From CAVPDG01 sp963702535 (lineage in GTDB: Bacteria > Chloroflexota > Anaerolineae > Anaerolineales > UBA4823), in the NCBI GenBank assembly GCA_963702535.1, contig CAVPDG010000010.1:1-64000 (forward strand): a stretch of 64,000 nt of DNA, written 5' to 3'. The notes under the pieces were generated by a model. It did not search any database. It was not told the DNA's origin and saw only the letters and a list, made by a program, of their open reading frames with translations. The position numbers and the translations under genes are program-made. This document shows, piece after piece, positions 9,043 to 18,742 of the stretch (position 1 is its first letter; every line of letters begins with the position of its first letter).

Positions 9043-10767
9043 TTACGAGAGACGCACTGGAGTACCAAAGCGCGTCTGATAAGCCAATACCGCGGCGCGC
9101 ACCGATGGGTAGATATTATCTTCACCAATCCTTTCCGTCAATCCCGTCACAAGTAACAGATTGCGCAATGGCTGGTTCGCCCGCGCAATCCACAGCTCGA
9201 CGCCTAGTCGCTCCAGGCTCCGATCCATATTATCCAGCGCCTCCGCTGCCGTCGAGTCGAAATCGCTGATCGCTTCAGCGTCTAGAATGACGCATTTCAA
9301 ACCCTCACCGGCATTAGAGACAAGTTCATCCATGCGCTCGGTAAAAAACGCCGCGTTGGCAAACACCAGCGGCGCATCAAACCGATATACCATTAAACCC
9401 GGCTCGGTCAGCGCCGTGTTTTTGTCGGTCACGCCGCGATAGACCGTGCCGCCGCTGGCGTCCAGCTCGTCCAGCAGCGCATCGTGCGGCCGCGAAATAT
9501 GATAGATGACGTTGATCAGGCACAGCATCACAGCCACGAGGATGCCCTGCAAAACCCCGACGGTGAGCACACCGAACGTTGTTACCACCGCCAGCCAGAA
9601 TTCGAAGCGGCGCACCTTGCGCAAGAAGCGAAAGGCGGCGATGTCGATCAACCCAAGCGAAGCGACGATGATGATGGCGCCCAGAGCAACCGTGGGCAAC
9701 GGCGCCAGCAACGGTGTCAGGAAGAGCAGGAAGATGATCGTGAGGGCGGCAGCCATGAGCCCCACCCATTGCGTCTTGCCGCCCATCTGGTCGGAGACGG
9801 CTGTGCGCGAGGCGCTGAGGGCAGCAGGGAACCCGGTCAAGAAACCCGCCCCGATATTAGCCATGCCGATGGCAGCGAACTCCTGATTGGCATCCATCTT
9901 TTGGCCGTGTTTTGTCGCAAAGACGCGCGCCGTCAGGATTTCGTCGGCGTAGATCAGAACGGTGAGAGCCAGGGCGGCGGGCAGCAGGGCAAAGATATCT
10001 TGAAGGCTGACCGCCGGGATTGCCAGGCTTGGCAGCCCGGCTGGCACCTCGCCGACGACCTTCACGCCCTTGGCCTGCAGATCGAACACGGCAGAGGCGA
10101 TAATAGCAAGGACGACGACGATGAGCGGACCGGGTATCTTGCGATTTACACGGCGCATGATCAGCAGCGCCGCCATGCAGACGACGCCAATGGCGACAGT
10201 GAGCAGGTGCGCTTCGTCCAGGCGGCTGATTAATTCTGCAACCTGCTGGAAGAACTTATCGCTCTCGAGACTGATACCGAACATCTTGCCCAATTGGCTG
10301 CCGATCACGATCAGCGTCGCGCCTAAAATGTAGCCGACCAGGATAGGCTTGGAAAGAAAGTCGGTGATGAAACCCAGCCGCGCCAATTGGGCGAGCAGCG
10401 CCATCACGCCTACCAGGATGGCGGTCATCGCCGCCAGAGCGGCATAACGCAGCGGGTCGCCACCAGCCAGCGGTGCGACCGCTGCGGCGGTCAAGATGGC
10501 GCTCGTCGCTTCGGGTCCCATGCTAACCTGTCTGGAGGTGCCGAACAGCGCGTACATCACCATAGCGCCAAGCGCTACATACAGCCCTGCAACCGGCGTG
10601 ACCCCTGCCAGATCACCGTAAGCCATCGCCGATGGCACCAGCACGGCGAAGAGCGTGATCGCCACCACGAATTCTGTGCGCAGCAGCGTGGAAGATATCC
10701 CCTTAAAAAGGGTTACACCAGGAATGAAGCGGGCAATGCCGGTGGTCGGCGGGGCTGGATTATTCAT
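9043..10767 (-). CDS. SulP family anion transporter with STAS domain
   Basis: Intact 574-residue SulP transporter. The N-terminal membrane domain has the family segments LFAVLVPSAMAYGDLAGVTP and GLYVALGAMVMYALFGTSRQ (with MGPEATSAIL), ten or more helices, and the conserved GFLTGFPAALSASRTAVSDQ. A C-terminal STAS domain (about 430-560) contains PLVFANAAFFTERMDEL and CVILDAEAISDFDSTAAEAL, with the DFDST motif typical of SulP STAS domains. GAGGT precedes the ATG. It begins 24 bases after the ClC gene, so the two are likely cotranscribed. Substrate unknown; sulfate, bicarbonate or another anion. Confidence 0.92.
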   Translation of the reverse strand: MNNPAPPTTGIARFIPGVTLFKGISSTLLRTEFVVAITLFAVLVPSAMAYGDLAGVTPVAGLYVALGAMVMYALFGTSRQVSMGPEATSAILTAAAVAPLAGGDPLRYAALAAMTAILVGVMALLAQLARLGFITDFLSKPILVGYILGATLIVIGSQLGKMFGISLESDKFFQQVAELISRLDEAHLLTVAIGVVCMAALLIMRRVNRKIPGPLIVVVLAIIASAVFDLQAKGVKVVGEVPAGLPSLAIPAVSLQDIFALLPAALALTVLIYADEILTARVFATKHGQKMDANQEFAAIGMANIGAGFLTGFPAALSASRTAVSDQMGGKTQWVGLMAAALTIIFLLFLTPLLAPLPTVALGAIIIVASLGLIDIAAFRFLRKVRRFEFWLAVVTTFGVLTVGVLQGILVAVMLCLINVIYHISRPHDALLDELDASGGTVYRGVTDKNTALTEPGLMVYRFDAPLVFANAAFFTERMDELVSNAGEGLKCVILDAEAISDFDSTAAEALDNMDRSLERLGVELWIARANQPLRNLLLVTGLTERIGEDNIYPSVRAAVLAYQTRFGTPVRLS

Positions 10768-10790
10768 AGGTCACCTCTAACTTTTATGGT

Positions 10791-12072
10791 TCACTCTGTA
10801 GCCGGGAGAGATTCCGCCTGGCTTGCGAGGCTGCGGGCTCGGCGCAAAGCCAGAAGTGCGGTCAGTAAGGCGCTGACAACCACCGCCACAGCGATCACGG
10901 CTGCCGTCTCTTTCTGTACCAGGACCATCGAAAAGAGCGCGGCGAACAGAGGCGCTTTCATGGCGGCGACGAGGGCGCCCGCCATCGTCGCCGCGACGGT
11001 GACCGCCACCGGAATGCTGGGGAACAAGAGGTTGACCGCCAATCCCAAGGCGACGCTGGCGAACAAGATGGGGAAGATATAGCCGCCTTTCCAGCCGGTG
11101 GCGAGCAGCAGGGAGGTGGCGAACAAGTTAACCAGCCCTAACACGATCAGCATCAGCACGCCAATCTCTGCTGCATGGGTGATCAAGTCAAGCGTTTCTG
11201 CCTCGCCTGAGAACAGAGTCAGCGGTAGGAGGGCGCCGATGATCCCCATACCCAGTCCCCCGAGCAGCCCGCGCAGCACCACATGTCCCTTCATGGGCAG
11301 GAACAGATCTTGCAGGCGTCTGAGGGTAAGCATGAACAGCAAGCCAACTACCCCACCGACCAGACCCAGCGGCGCGGCATATACGAGATCCCTCAACTGG
11401 GGAATATAGGCAGGGAACTTGTACAACGTCTCGAAGAAGGTCCCGCTAAGCAGGACGAAAACCACCGTGGCTACGGCCGATGCCAGCAGGCTGGGAAATA
11501 GCACCCAGAAATACGTCTGCATGCCCCTGGTTCTGCCCTGCGCCGATTCCAAACCCAACAGCGCCCCGCTGAATGGCTCTGTGATGAAGGAAGCCAGCAT
11601 GCCGCTCACGCCAGAATAGCCCATCGTCCGTGTTTCCTTCTCGTCGAGCTTGAGCCGGTCGGAGATCCAGGTACCAATCCCTCCGCTGGCGTCCGCCAGC
11701 GGCGCTTCGGGTCCGAGACTGGCGCCGGAGATGAGCGATACAAAAGCTGTGATCACGATCCCCGGGGCGGCGCGGTAGTCGAAGCGCCCAGTCTTGCCGA
11801 ATTCGATCATCAGGTCGGCAAAAATCGCGTTATGATCGCCGAAGAGCTTTACCAGCAGACCCAACCAGCAAGCCCCCCAGCGTGCATACCAGGACGGTAA
11901 ACAGGCGTGGGTCCAGCCCTGACGCCTCGGCGATTTGTTCCCAGACCAGGCCTGTGCCCTGGTGAACCAGTGCCATAAACGCAAAAGTGACCAGGGCGCT
12001 GATCAAGCCGAGCACGACGACGAGCGCCATTAGTTTTATATACGGTCCCGGTTTAGCCTGTGGGTCGATCAT
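10791..12072 (-). CDS. ClC family chloride channel/antiporter (frameshifted)
   Basis: ClC-family anion channel or proton/anion antiporter. The N-terminal part (MIDPQAKPGPYIKLMALVVV, then helices to GGLLVGSAGKALRR) runs into one frame change near 11860. The remainder has LISGASLGPEAPLADASGGI, the counterpart of the family GKEGP filter region; note GPEAP where many members have G(K/R)EGP. It also has LASFITEPFSGALLGLESAQ and later GWKGGYIFPILFASVALGLA, the second anion-site region. ATG 12072 has AAGGAG 5 bases upstream. It lies just before the SulP gene. Whether it is a channel or exchanger cannot be told here. Confidence 0.85.
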
Positions 12073-12160
12073 TTCCACTCCTTATTCGATTGAAAACCGT
12101 TTCGCGTGGCGGGTTGCTCCGTCAATTTTATATCTCTCCATCACCCAGGATCCCTTACCA

Positions 12161-12841
12161 TTATAAAACTGTTGCTACGGGTTGATCTTTAGATCTCCGT
12201 AAATTCGCCAGGAGGATGTACACGCTGATCAGCAGCACCCACAGCGGAAAGACCAGCGGAGCCCAGTAAAAGGAGCCAGTGCTCAGGAGCAGAAAGAGCG
12301 CCAGCACCAAGCCCAGGAACGCCATCCAGCGCGGGACAATCCCCGTGCGCAGCGAGAGGGTGCAGGTTGTGATCATGAACACGCCCGCCATCTTCATCGT
12401 ATAGACGTTCATAATCTCGTAGGTTACCGTGCGCCCGAAAGTGTACATGCTCGAATCGACAAGCATAGCAGGGGTAACACCGTAAAGGCTGATTATGCCG
12501 CCTGCTATCCCCGCTGAGGTGAACAGCATGGACAGAAAAAGAAGCCCACTCCCCAGGAACACGGTGGCAAAGAAGCGATCTTCATGCTCTCCGAGCCTGT
12601 CGCGTACCACCCCGATGAACCACAAAAAGGCAATGCCCGCGAACGGTAGCATGTTCAAGGCGAGATTAACGTTGCTCCAACCACCGGAAAGCCAGGTCCC
12701 GGCGTCCTGCGGGTCGGCGGGGACAGAAATCCTGATCAGCGTCAGGCTGGCGATGAGCAATATCGAAAACAGGATACCGGCAATCGCCGCGGCGCGCGGC
12801 GTCGTCACCCTCGCCTGGATGATCGATTTTTCTTGACCCAT
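12161..12841 (-). CDS. Predicted membrane protein, seven or so helices
   Basis: Intact 226-residue integral membrane protein preceded by AGGAGG. Hydrophobic segments are at about 17-37, 60-80, 90-110, 115-135, 150-165, 172-190 and 194-213. Loops include VVRDRLGEHEDRFFATVFLG and RTVTYEIMNVYTMKMAG. It may belong to the loosely defined DUF4386-like membrane proteins, but I see no diagnostic motif, so the function is unassigned. It lies between the ClC gene and a metallo-hydrolase on the same strand. Confidence 0.7.
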   Translation of the reverse strand: MGQEKSIIQARVTTPRAAAIAGILFSILLIASLTLIRISVPADPQDAGTWLSGGWSNVNLALNMLPFAGIAFLWFIGVVRDRLGEHEDRFFATVFLGSGLLFLSMLFTSAGIAGGIISLYGVTPAMLVDSSMYTFGRTVTYEIMNVYTMKMAGVFMITTCTLSLRTGIVPRWMAFLGLVLALFLLLSTGSFYWAPLVFPLWVLLISVYILLANLRRSKDQPVATVL

Positions 12842-12882
12842 CGTTCCCTCCTGTCCAGGTCAGCCTATAGGCTGGGGATCTC

Positions 12883-12935
12883 CTGACTGGACTGCTGTCT
12901 GCCAGGCAAAATCAGCAGCGCTGCAGTCCAGTCAG
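12883..12935 (-). terminator. 12-bp inverted repeat, possible terminator
   Basis: Perfect 12-base arms (12883-12894 and 12924-12935) enclose a 29-base loop in the gap between the MBL-fold gene and the membrane-protein gene, both on the minus strand. There is no T-run after the stem, so it may be a factor-dependent terminator, an mRNA stabiliser or a protein site. Confidence 0.4.
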
Positions 12936-12989
12936 CGTAGTCGCAGTTATGGGAATTCCTCATACACCGCGTTCGTTGGATGCCAGGAC

Positions 12990-14132
12990 TCAATCGAGAG
13001 GGATGATTGCCTCTGCCCACCAATCGGGAGGCGCTACCGCGACGGGCGTGAAGGCCACGCGCTGCTTACCCGGCGTCGGAGGCAACTGGTCAAACTGCTT
13101 CGCCTGGCGCGAGACCACAGCCTCCTTCGTCACGTTGAACACGGTCAGGTCCTGGGTCTGGACGACGGGGCCGCTATACACACTGCCAAGTTCCGAGAAC
13201 ACCATGTTGATGACCTGGGGCGAGAGCAGCGTATGGTAGAGGCCGGCCACGCGTGGCTTCACCAGCCCGAATACCTTGCCGGCAGCCTTAGGCGAGGTGT
13301 GGGCGGCATTGAGCGCGATCGTCGCCCGCTCGATGGAAAGCCCCGAGGCAGCGGCGAGCGCCGCGGCGGGCGGGAAGCATTCGTGAATGAGCAAGTCGAC
13401 GCCTTCGCAAGCGCGCACGAGGGGCCAGCAGGCGCGCGTGTCGCCCGAGAAGGCGAACGATGCGCCAGCGAAGTCGAGGCGGTAGCCGACGGCGCCGCTC
13501 AGGGCGTGGACGACGGGAAACGAGGTCACTTTCACCCCGTTCTCGTTGTAGACCACCTGGGTCTGGCTGAAGTCGAACTCGGAGACTTCAATCTTCATGC
13601 TAGCCGGGTTGATGGCGCCGTGCCCGGATGCGGTGTCCCAGGCAAGGGCTTCCTCGATCCCTTCAACGAAGTGCCGCGTGCCCAGGATAGGCTCGGTCCC
13701 GCTGGGACCCCACACGTAGACGGGCCCGTCAGCCCGTCCCACCTTCGACCAGCTGCCGGAGAGCGTGATCAGGTCGCCCGTGTGGTCGGCGTGCAGGTGA
13801 GTCAGGAACACCTTGTTGAGCTTGTTGACCGGCAGCTTCAGACTGGCGTAGTTTGCCAGGGAGCCGCTCCCGATGTCGAAAACAAAGATGTCGCGCTCAG
13901 GGTTGCCGACCTCGACCATGATGCTGGCTGAAGCCTGAGCGCGCGTATTCCAGGGATTGCCGCTTCCGAGCACGGTCACGCGCAGCTCGCCGTCTTCGAG
14001 CTGCTCTTCGCCCGGGATGTACATCTCGGCATATTCCCGATGCGGCGTACCGACCACCGGGGTCAGGGTGATCGCCTTCGTTCCGCCCATAAATACCGGC
14101 GCCGGCAGGGACATAGGGTCACTGTTCGTCAA
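12990..14132 (-). CDS. MBL-fold metallo-hydrolase
   Basis: A 380-residue metallo-beta-lactamase-fold hydrolase. The zinc motif HLHADHTGD lies at residues 112-120 (His112, His114, Asp116, His117). A later aspartate is in FAFSGDTRACWPL and a His in LIHECFPP. It resembles RNase Z/arylsulfatase-like hydrolases; the residues upstream of the fold (about 1-50) form an extra N-terminal segment. The start is TTG at 14132, chosen because AGGAGG lies 8 bases before it; the next ATG, six codons in, lacks one. It follows the arylsulfatase on the same strand, so a role in sulfate-ester or lactone breakdown is possible. The substrate is unknown. Confidence 0.82.
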   Translation of the reverse strand: MTNSDPMSLPAPVFMGGTKAITLTPVVGTPHREYAEMYIPGEEQLEDGELRVTVLGSGNPWNTRAQASASIMVEVGNPERDIFVFDIGSGSLANYASLKLPVNKLNKVFLTHLHADHTGDLITLSGSWSKVGRADGPVYVWGPSGTEPILGTRHFVEGIEEALAWDTASGHGAINPASMKIEVSEFDFSQTQVVYNENGVKVTSFPVVHALSGAVGYRLDFAGASFAFSGDTRACWPLVRACEGVDLLIHECFPPAAALAAASGLSIERATIALNAAHTSPKAAGKVFGLVKPRVAGLYHTLLSPQVINMVFSELGSVYSGPVVQTQDLTVFNVTKEAVVSRQAKQFDQLPPTPGKQRVAFTPVAVAPPDWWAEAIIPLD

Positions 14133-14277
14133 TTCGTCTTCCTCCTGCTTTCAATCTTCGGATTTACTTTCTGAATCTCGACAACAAAGGCTGACAAGCA
14201 TCCTTTATTCTTTTGTCTCATATTTATTTCCTCATTATGTACTTATTCAATTCCCGATGAGCTTCTCGATGATCAGG

Positions 14278-14317
14278 GAGGCAGGAATCCAGGGTTGTCG
14301 ACCTGGAGACCTGCCTC
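14278..14317 (-). terminator. Hairpin after arylsulfatase gene
   Basis: Eight-base outer arms (14278-14285 and 14310-14317) and five-base inner arms (14289-14293 and 14302-14306) form an interrupted stem 20 bases beyond the sulfatase stop. No T-run follows on the minus strand, so it is only a possible terminator. Confidence 0.4.
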
Positions 14318-14337
14318 TTGTGTTTATCCCGATTATA

Positions 14338-16701
14338 TTATTGCCGCCGCATGGCGATCTTCATGTCGGCTTCGCTATCCGGGATCAGCTCGCCGGACAG
14401 GTCCAGCGTGACGCGTTGGATGGTCCCAGTGAAGGCGAACACATCGCCGTATTCCTCTACTGCCACGCGATCTCCGCCGTCATAGCCGCAGGTCAGGCCT
14501 TCCGTTCCCCACATATTCAGAATCGAGTAAGGCATATCGATGCTGGCCACCAGCTTGCGGTTGATGTACAGCTGGCCGTGTGCCGGGACCCCCTTCCCTT
14601 GGGCAACGTCGGGTTTGCCGGTCGGCTCGAACTCGTAGCGCAGCTCGACTTCGCCCTCTGGTATGGCCTCGTTGGACTTAAGCCAGAACTTGTCATGCCC
14701 GAGCCAGTTGTACAGGAAATAGAGCTGTTGATCTTTTACGAAGAAAGTGTATCCACCGGTGTTGCCGCCCTGGGCCAGCAGCACCCCCTCTGCGCCGCCC
14801 TTTGGGATCACGACATCGGCCGTGATGCTCCAAGGCCGATTGTAGGTCCTGGGCGCGGCGGTAAACGGAACCGGTGATCCACCGGGGTAATAGACATACC
14901 TGTTCCTCGGCTTTGCGATGGATGGACGCTCCACGTTAATGCGCTCAAACGCGCTTCCATCGATCGGCAGCACCTGGTACTTGCCTGCTTCGGCATACCA
15001 GCGACCAACCATCTCGATCAGCTTGTCGCGCCGCTCCACAGCCAGGTTGTGAGTTTCGGAGTAATCCTCATCGATATGGTAAAGCTCCCAGTCATGGGCA
15101 TCGATGTCTACGAGCACCTCGTTGGTAATGGGAGTTCCAAACTTCCGCCCCTTCTTGGCTGCTTCGGTGAAGTTCGGCCCCGGCCACGGGCACACCGCCC
15201 GCCAGCCATTGTGATAGATGGCGCGGTGCCCAATCATCTCGAAGTACTGCGTGTGGTGGTTGCCGGGTACAGCCGCCTGGTTGAAAGTGTGTGCAAAGCT
15301 GATCCCGTCGACCGGCGCCTGTGTCACGCCGCGGATGCTCTCCGGCGCCTCAGTCCCCAGAGCTTCCAAAACCGTCGGGACCAGATCGATGCAGTGTGCG
15401 TACTGCATCCGCACCTCGCCGCGCGCCTGGATGCCGTTGGGCCACGAAACGATGCACGGGTCGGTCGTGCCGCCCCGGAACGTCTCACGCTTCCAGCGGC
15501 GGAAGGGCGTGTTGCCGGCGTTGGTCCAGCCCCAGGGATAGTGGTTGCAGGTCTCGACGCCGCCCAACTTGTCGAGCATCTTGAGGTTGTCTTCGAGCTT
15601 CTCAGTCACATTGTTGAAGAAGAACATCTCATTCAGCGAGCCCACCGGCCCCCCTTCAGAGCTGGCGCCATTGTCGGAGATGACCATGATCAGCGTGTTG
15701 TCCAGCTCGCCGATCTCCCTCAGGAAATCGAGAATGCGTCCGAAGTGGTAATCGGTGAAGCTGACAAAGCCGGCATAGACTTCCATGAACCGGGCATAAA
15801 GCCGCTTGGCCTCGTCTGGCAGTGCCTCCCAAACCGGCACGTCGGGGTCGTGCGCCGACAGCTCCGTCCCAGATGGAATGATGCCCATCTCGAGTTGGCG
15901 CTGGTGGACGATCTCGCGGTACTTGTCCCAGCCCAAGTCGAACTTGCCCTTGTACTTGTCCGCCCACTCCTTGGGCACGTGGTGCGGGGCGTGGCCGGCG
16001 CCTGTAGCATAATACAGGAAGAAAGGTTTATCCGGAGCAGTGACATGCGCATCCTGGATGAACTCGATGGCTTTATCGGCCAGGTCGATGCTCAGGTGAT
16101 AGCCCTCCTCCGGCGACTTGGGCTGCTCGACCGCGTGGTTGTCGTAGACCAGCTCCGGAAACCACTGGTTAGTTTCGCCGCCCGTAAAACCATAAAAGCG
16201 CTCGAAGCCGCGCCCAAGCGGCCAGCGGTCATAGGGTCCGGCTGCTGTTGCGTGTTCTGGTGGCGTCAGGTGCCATTTGCCAATGCAGAAGGTGTTGTAT
16301 CCCTGCGGCAGCAGCATCTCGCTGAGCATGCCCCTGTCGAATGGCAGGATGCCGTTGTAGCCGGGGTACCCAGTTGAAAACTCGGTAATCATTGCCAAAC
16401 CGAGTGAGTGGTGGTTGCGCCCGGTCAGGATGCAGCCGCGCGACGGCGAGCAAAGCGCGGTGGTGTGCATGTTGGTGTAGCGCAGGCCGTTGGCGGCCAG
16501 GCTGTCCAGCACCGGCGTCTCGACCAGCCCACCAAAGCAGGACAACTGACCGAAACCAACATCATCCAGCACGAAGAAAAGCACATTAGGCGCACCCTCG
16601 GAAGGGCGCGGCGGGTCTGGCCAGGCCGGCGATGACTCTTCGGTGGTGCGGCCAATGACGCCAGTAAAGGGGGTTCCATCTTTGTAGGTCTTGATTGCCA
16701 T
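14338..16701 (-). CDS. Type I arylsulfatase (formylglycine-dependent)
   Basis: Intact 787-residue sulfatase that hydrolyses sulfate esters. The catalytic signature ALCSPSRGCILTGR holds Cys84 (C-x-P-x-R), which must be converted to formylglycine. Metal ligands include Asp46-Asp47 (VLDDVGFG), and later VISDNGASSEGG supplies the usual Asp-Asn pair. The C-terminal third is a beta-rich domain (YNRPWSITADVVIPKGGAEG) common in large arylsulfatases. No signal peptide is evident, so it is probably cytoplasmic. No formylglycine-generating enzyme or anSME lies in the window. It is flanked by a SulP transporter 25 bases downstream of that gene's stop and by the MBL hydrolase, giving a plausible sulfate-release and anion-transport group. 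GGAG precedes the ATG. Confidence 0.93.
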   Translation of the reverse strand: MAIKTYKDGTPFTGVIGRTTEESSPAWPDPPRPSEGAPNVLFFVLDDVGFGQLSCFGGLVETPVLDSLAANGLRYTNMHTTALCSPSRGCILTGRNHHSLGLAMITEFSTGYPGYNGILPFDRGMLSEMLLPQGYNTFCIGKWHLTPPEHATAAGPYDRWPLGRGFERFYGFTGGETNQWFPELVYDNHAVEQPKSPEEGYHLSIDLADKAIEFIQDAHVTAPDKPFFLYYATGAGHAPHHVPKEWADKYKGKFDLGWDKYREIVHQRQLEMGIIPSGTELSAHDPDVPVWEALPDEAKRLYARFMEVYAGFVSFTDYHFGRILDFLREIGELDNTLIMVISDNGASSEGGPVGSLNEMFFFNNVTEKLEDNLKMLDKLGGVETCNHYPWGWTNAGNTPFRRWKRETFRGGTTDPCIVSWPNGIQARGEVRMQYAHCIDLVPTVLEALGTEAPESIRGVTQAPVDGISFAHTFNQAAVPGNHHTQYFEMIGHRAIYHNGWRAVCPWPGPNFTEAAKKGRKFGTPITNEVLVDIDAHDWELYHIDEDYSETHNLAVERRDKLIEMVGRWYAEAGKYQVLPIDGSAFERINVERPSIAKPRNRYVYYPGGSPVPFTAAPRTYNRPWSITADVVIPKGGAEGVLLAQGGNTGGYTFFVKDQQLYFLYNWLGHDKFWLKSNEAIPEGEVELRYEFEPTGKPDVAQGKGVPAHGQLYINRKLVASIDMPYSILNMWGTEGLTCGYDGGDRVAVEEYGDVFAFTGTIQRVTLDLSGELIPDSEADMKIAMRRQ

Positions 16702-16726
16702 GAGTTTTCTCCTTTTTCTGTCTTTA

Positions 16727-18467
16727 TTATCTCACTTCTGCTTCAATAGAACGTACGGCGAGATCCACGGTCGGAAACACATGATCTTCGCCGATGGCTT
16801 CAAGTAAGCCAGTCTTGCGCCCATGCTCAAGTACGGGGGCATGCACGTCAGCCAGGTAGATATCGATGCCATTCCCATGCAGTTCTTTCACCAGTCCTTT
16901 GATCATTTCCGTGCTGGTTACATCGATCTGGTCCGTAGCGCTGGAGTCAAGGATCACAGCCCGGGGAGTTGATTCTGATTTCAGCAATCATAGCTTTTAC
17001 ACGATCTTTGACGGTGAGCGCGTTAGCATAGTACAGCTGTGCATCCAGGCGCACGATCAAAACGCCCGGGACAGGAGTATTTTCGGGATGCCGGTTCAGG
17101 TCAGAGTAAGCGCCGGGCACGCCGGGGACGCGTCCCAGCGAGGCGACATGCGGCTTGCTCGTTTTGTAGATAACAAATACCAGCGAAGCGAGCACCCCAA
17201 TGATCATTCCTTCCAACACATCGATCAACAGCACACCCGCCAGCGCCAGCACACCAAACCAGAACTCGACCCGCGAGGCCATGCGTATTTTCTGCAGCTT
17301 CCGCGAGGCGATGATGTGCCAGACGGCGTGGATGATTAACGCGGCTAATACCGCTTCGGGTAGTGTAGTAAACAAGGGGGTCAGGAAAAGCACGGTGATG
17401 ATCGTCACGACCCAGGCAACGAGATTGGTGACCTGGGTGCGAGCGCCTGCGCCTTCTTTGACGGCTGAAGCGGACATGCTACCGCCCGCAATCATGCCGC
17501 CGAACAAAGCACTCACCAGGTTCGCCACCGCATGGGCGTTCAGCTCCTGATCGGCATTAACTTCATAGCCATGTTTCTCGGCAAACTCGTGTGCCACGCC
17601 CAGGGCTTCACTATACGCCACCAGTAAAACGCCCATGGCTGGCAGTATCATTGCCAGATAAGTCACAAGTGGCGCCTTGGGGAAGGTCAGCGAGGGCAGC
17701 CCCTGCGGCAGTGTGCCCACAATCTCCACCCCATACTTGCCGTTGAGATCGAGCGCCGCGCTCAACCCGATGGCGGCGAACAGCACCACCAGACCAGCGG
17801 GAATCTTTTTGTTCCAACGCGGCAGCAAGAAGAGCAGCGCCAGAGCTGCAGCTCCCATGGCAAAAGTTACCCAGTTCGCCTGGGGCAGCTCTTTGAGTAT
17901 CCCCAGCAGCTTCTCCACCGTATTGCCTTCGGGCTTAGGTACACCGAAGAGCTTATTGAGCTGTCCCACCGCCACAAAGATGGCGAGGCCCATCACAAAG
18001 CCGTCCATCACTGGCTTGGACAGGAACTGCGTGATGAAGCCCAGCCGTGCCAGACCCGCCGCCAGAAAGACCAGGCCAGTAACCAGGACGAAGGCAGACG
18101 CATAGGCTTGGTAGGTTTCGGGATCGGATGCGTTCGCCGCCGCCGTAGCCACCAATGCCGCCGCCACCGCTGAAGCAAGCAGCGCGGCCGTGGCTGAGGT
18201 GGCTTGCACGACCAGGTGGCGGGATGTGCCCAGCAACGCGTAAATCAGCAGCGCTGCCACCAGCGTATACAGACCCGCTTGCGGGGGTAAGCCAGCGATG
18301 CCCGCATAAGCCATGCCTTCCGGTACGATCAGCCCCCACAGCGTCAACCCGGCGATGATATCCAGGCGCAGCCAGGAACGGTCATAGCTCGGCAGCCAGG
18401 ACAGGATGGGCATCCAACGTGTGATTCCAGATGGGCGTTTGGCGATATTATTTTGTGTTGTCGACAC
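16727..18467 (-). CDS. SulP family anion transporter with STAS domain (frameshifted)
   Basis: Third SulP transporter of the block. The start is GTG at 18467, with GGGAG 5 bases upstream. The membrane domain shows LTLWGLIVPEGMAYAGIAGL, ALLIYALLGTSRHLVVQATS and GGMIAGGSMSASAVKEGAGA. The linker RLDAQLYYANALTVKDRVKA enters the STAS domain, where one frame change near 16965 (beside CCCCGGG) occurs. It then reads PRAVILDSSATDQIDVTSTE and a conventional STAS ending by 16727. It lies immediately upstream of the arylsulfatase, 25 bases apart, suggesting cotranscription. Sulfate is an attractive substrate by context only. Confidence 0.9.
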
Positions 18468-18486
18468 AGAATCTCCCGATTTACAT

Positions 18487-18530
18487 ATCGATCATGGCAA
18501 GCCGGCAGCCTGCAACTCACCATGATCGAT
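18487..18530. repeat. 11-bp inverted repeat upstream of SulP gene
   Basis: Perfect 11-base arms (18487-18497 and 18520-18530) with a 22-base spacer lie in the 93-base gap before the SulP GTG start. The position fits an operator, a terminator for the small gene upstream, or both. No T-run is present. Confidence 0.4.
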
Positions 18531-18560
18531 CCCTTTTGTATGATCAGGCTGCTGAGGTTA

Positions 18561-18695
18561 TCAGCGCTTCTTATTTCTCATTCGTAAGGTAACCGGCGCA
18601 TGAGCGGGTTGTCTGGCGAGCAGGCTTATCACCAGCACCAGGGCCAGAATGCCTGCCCCGGCAAAATTATAAGCGGATTCGACCATCTCAACCAT
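18561..18695 (-). CDS. Small single-helix membrane protein (44 aa)
   Basis: A 44-residue frame starting at ATG 18695 with GAGGAAAG just upstream. It comprises a short acidic start (MVEMVESAYN), one membrane helix (AGAGILALVLVISLLA) and a basic tail (RMRNKKR), the layout of a bitopic small membrane protein with a cytoplasmic C terminus by the positive-inside rule. It lies between the SHOCT protein and the SulP gene on the same strand. No family recognised. Confidence 0.6.
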   Translation of the reverse strand: MVEMVESAYNFAGAGILALVLVISLLARQPAHAPVTLRMRNKKR

Positions 18696-18742
18696 CTTTC
18701 CTCTCTCAATCCGAGGCCCTCACGCCAATAGGGTGCAAACGA

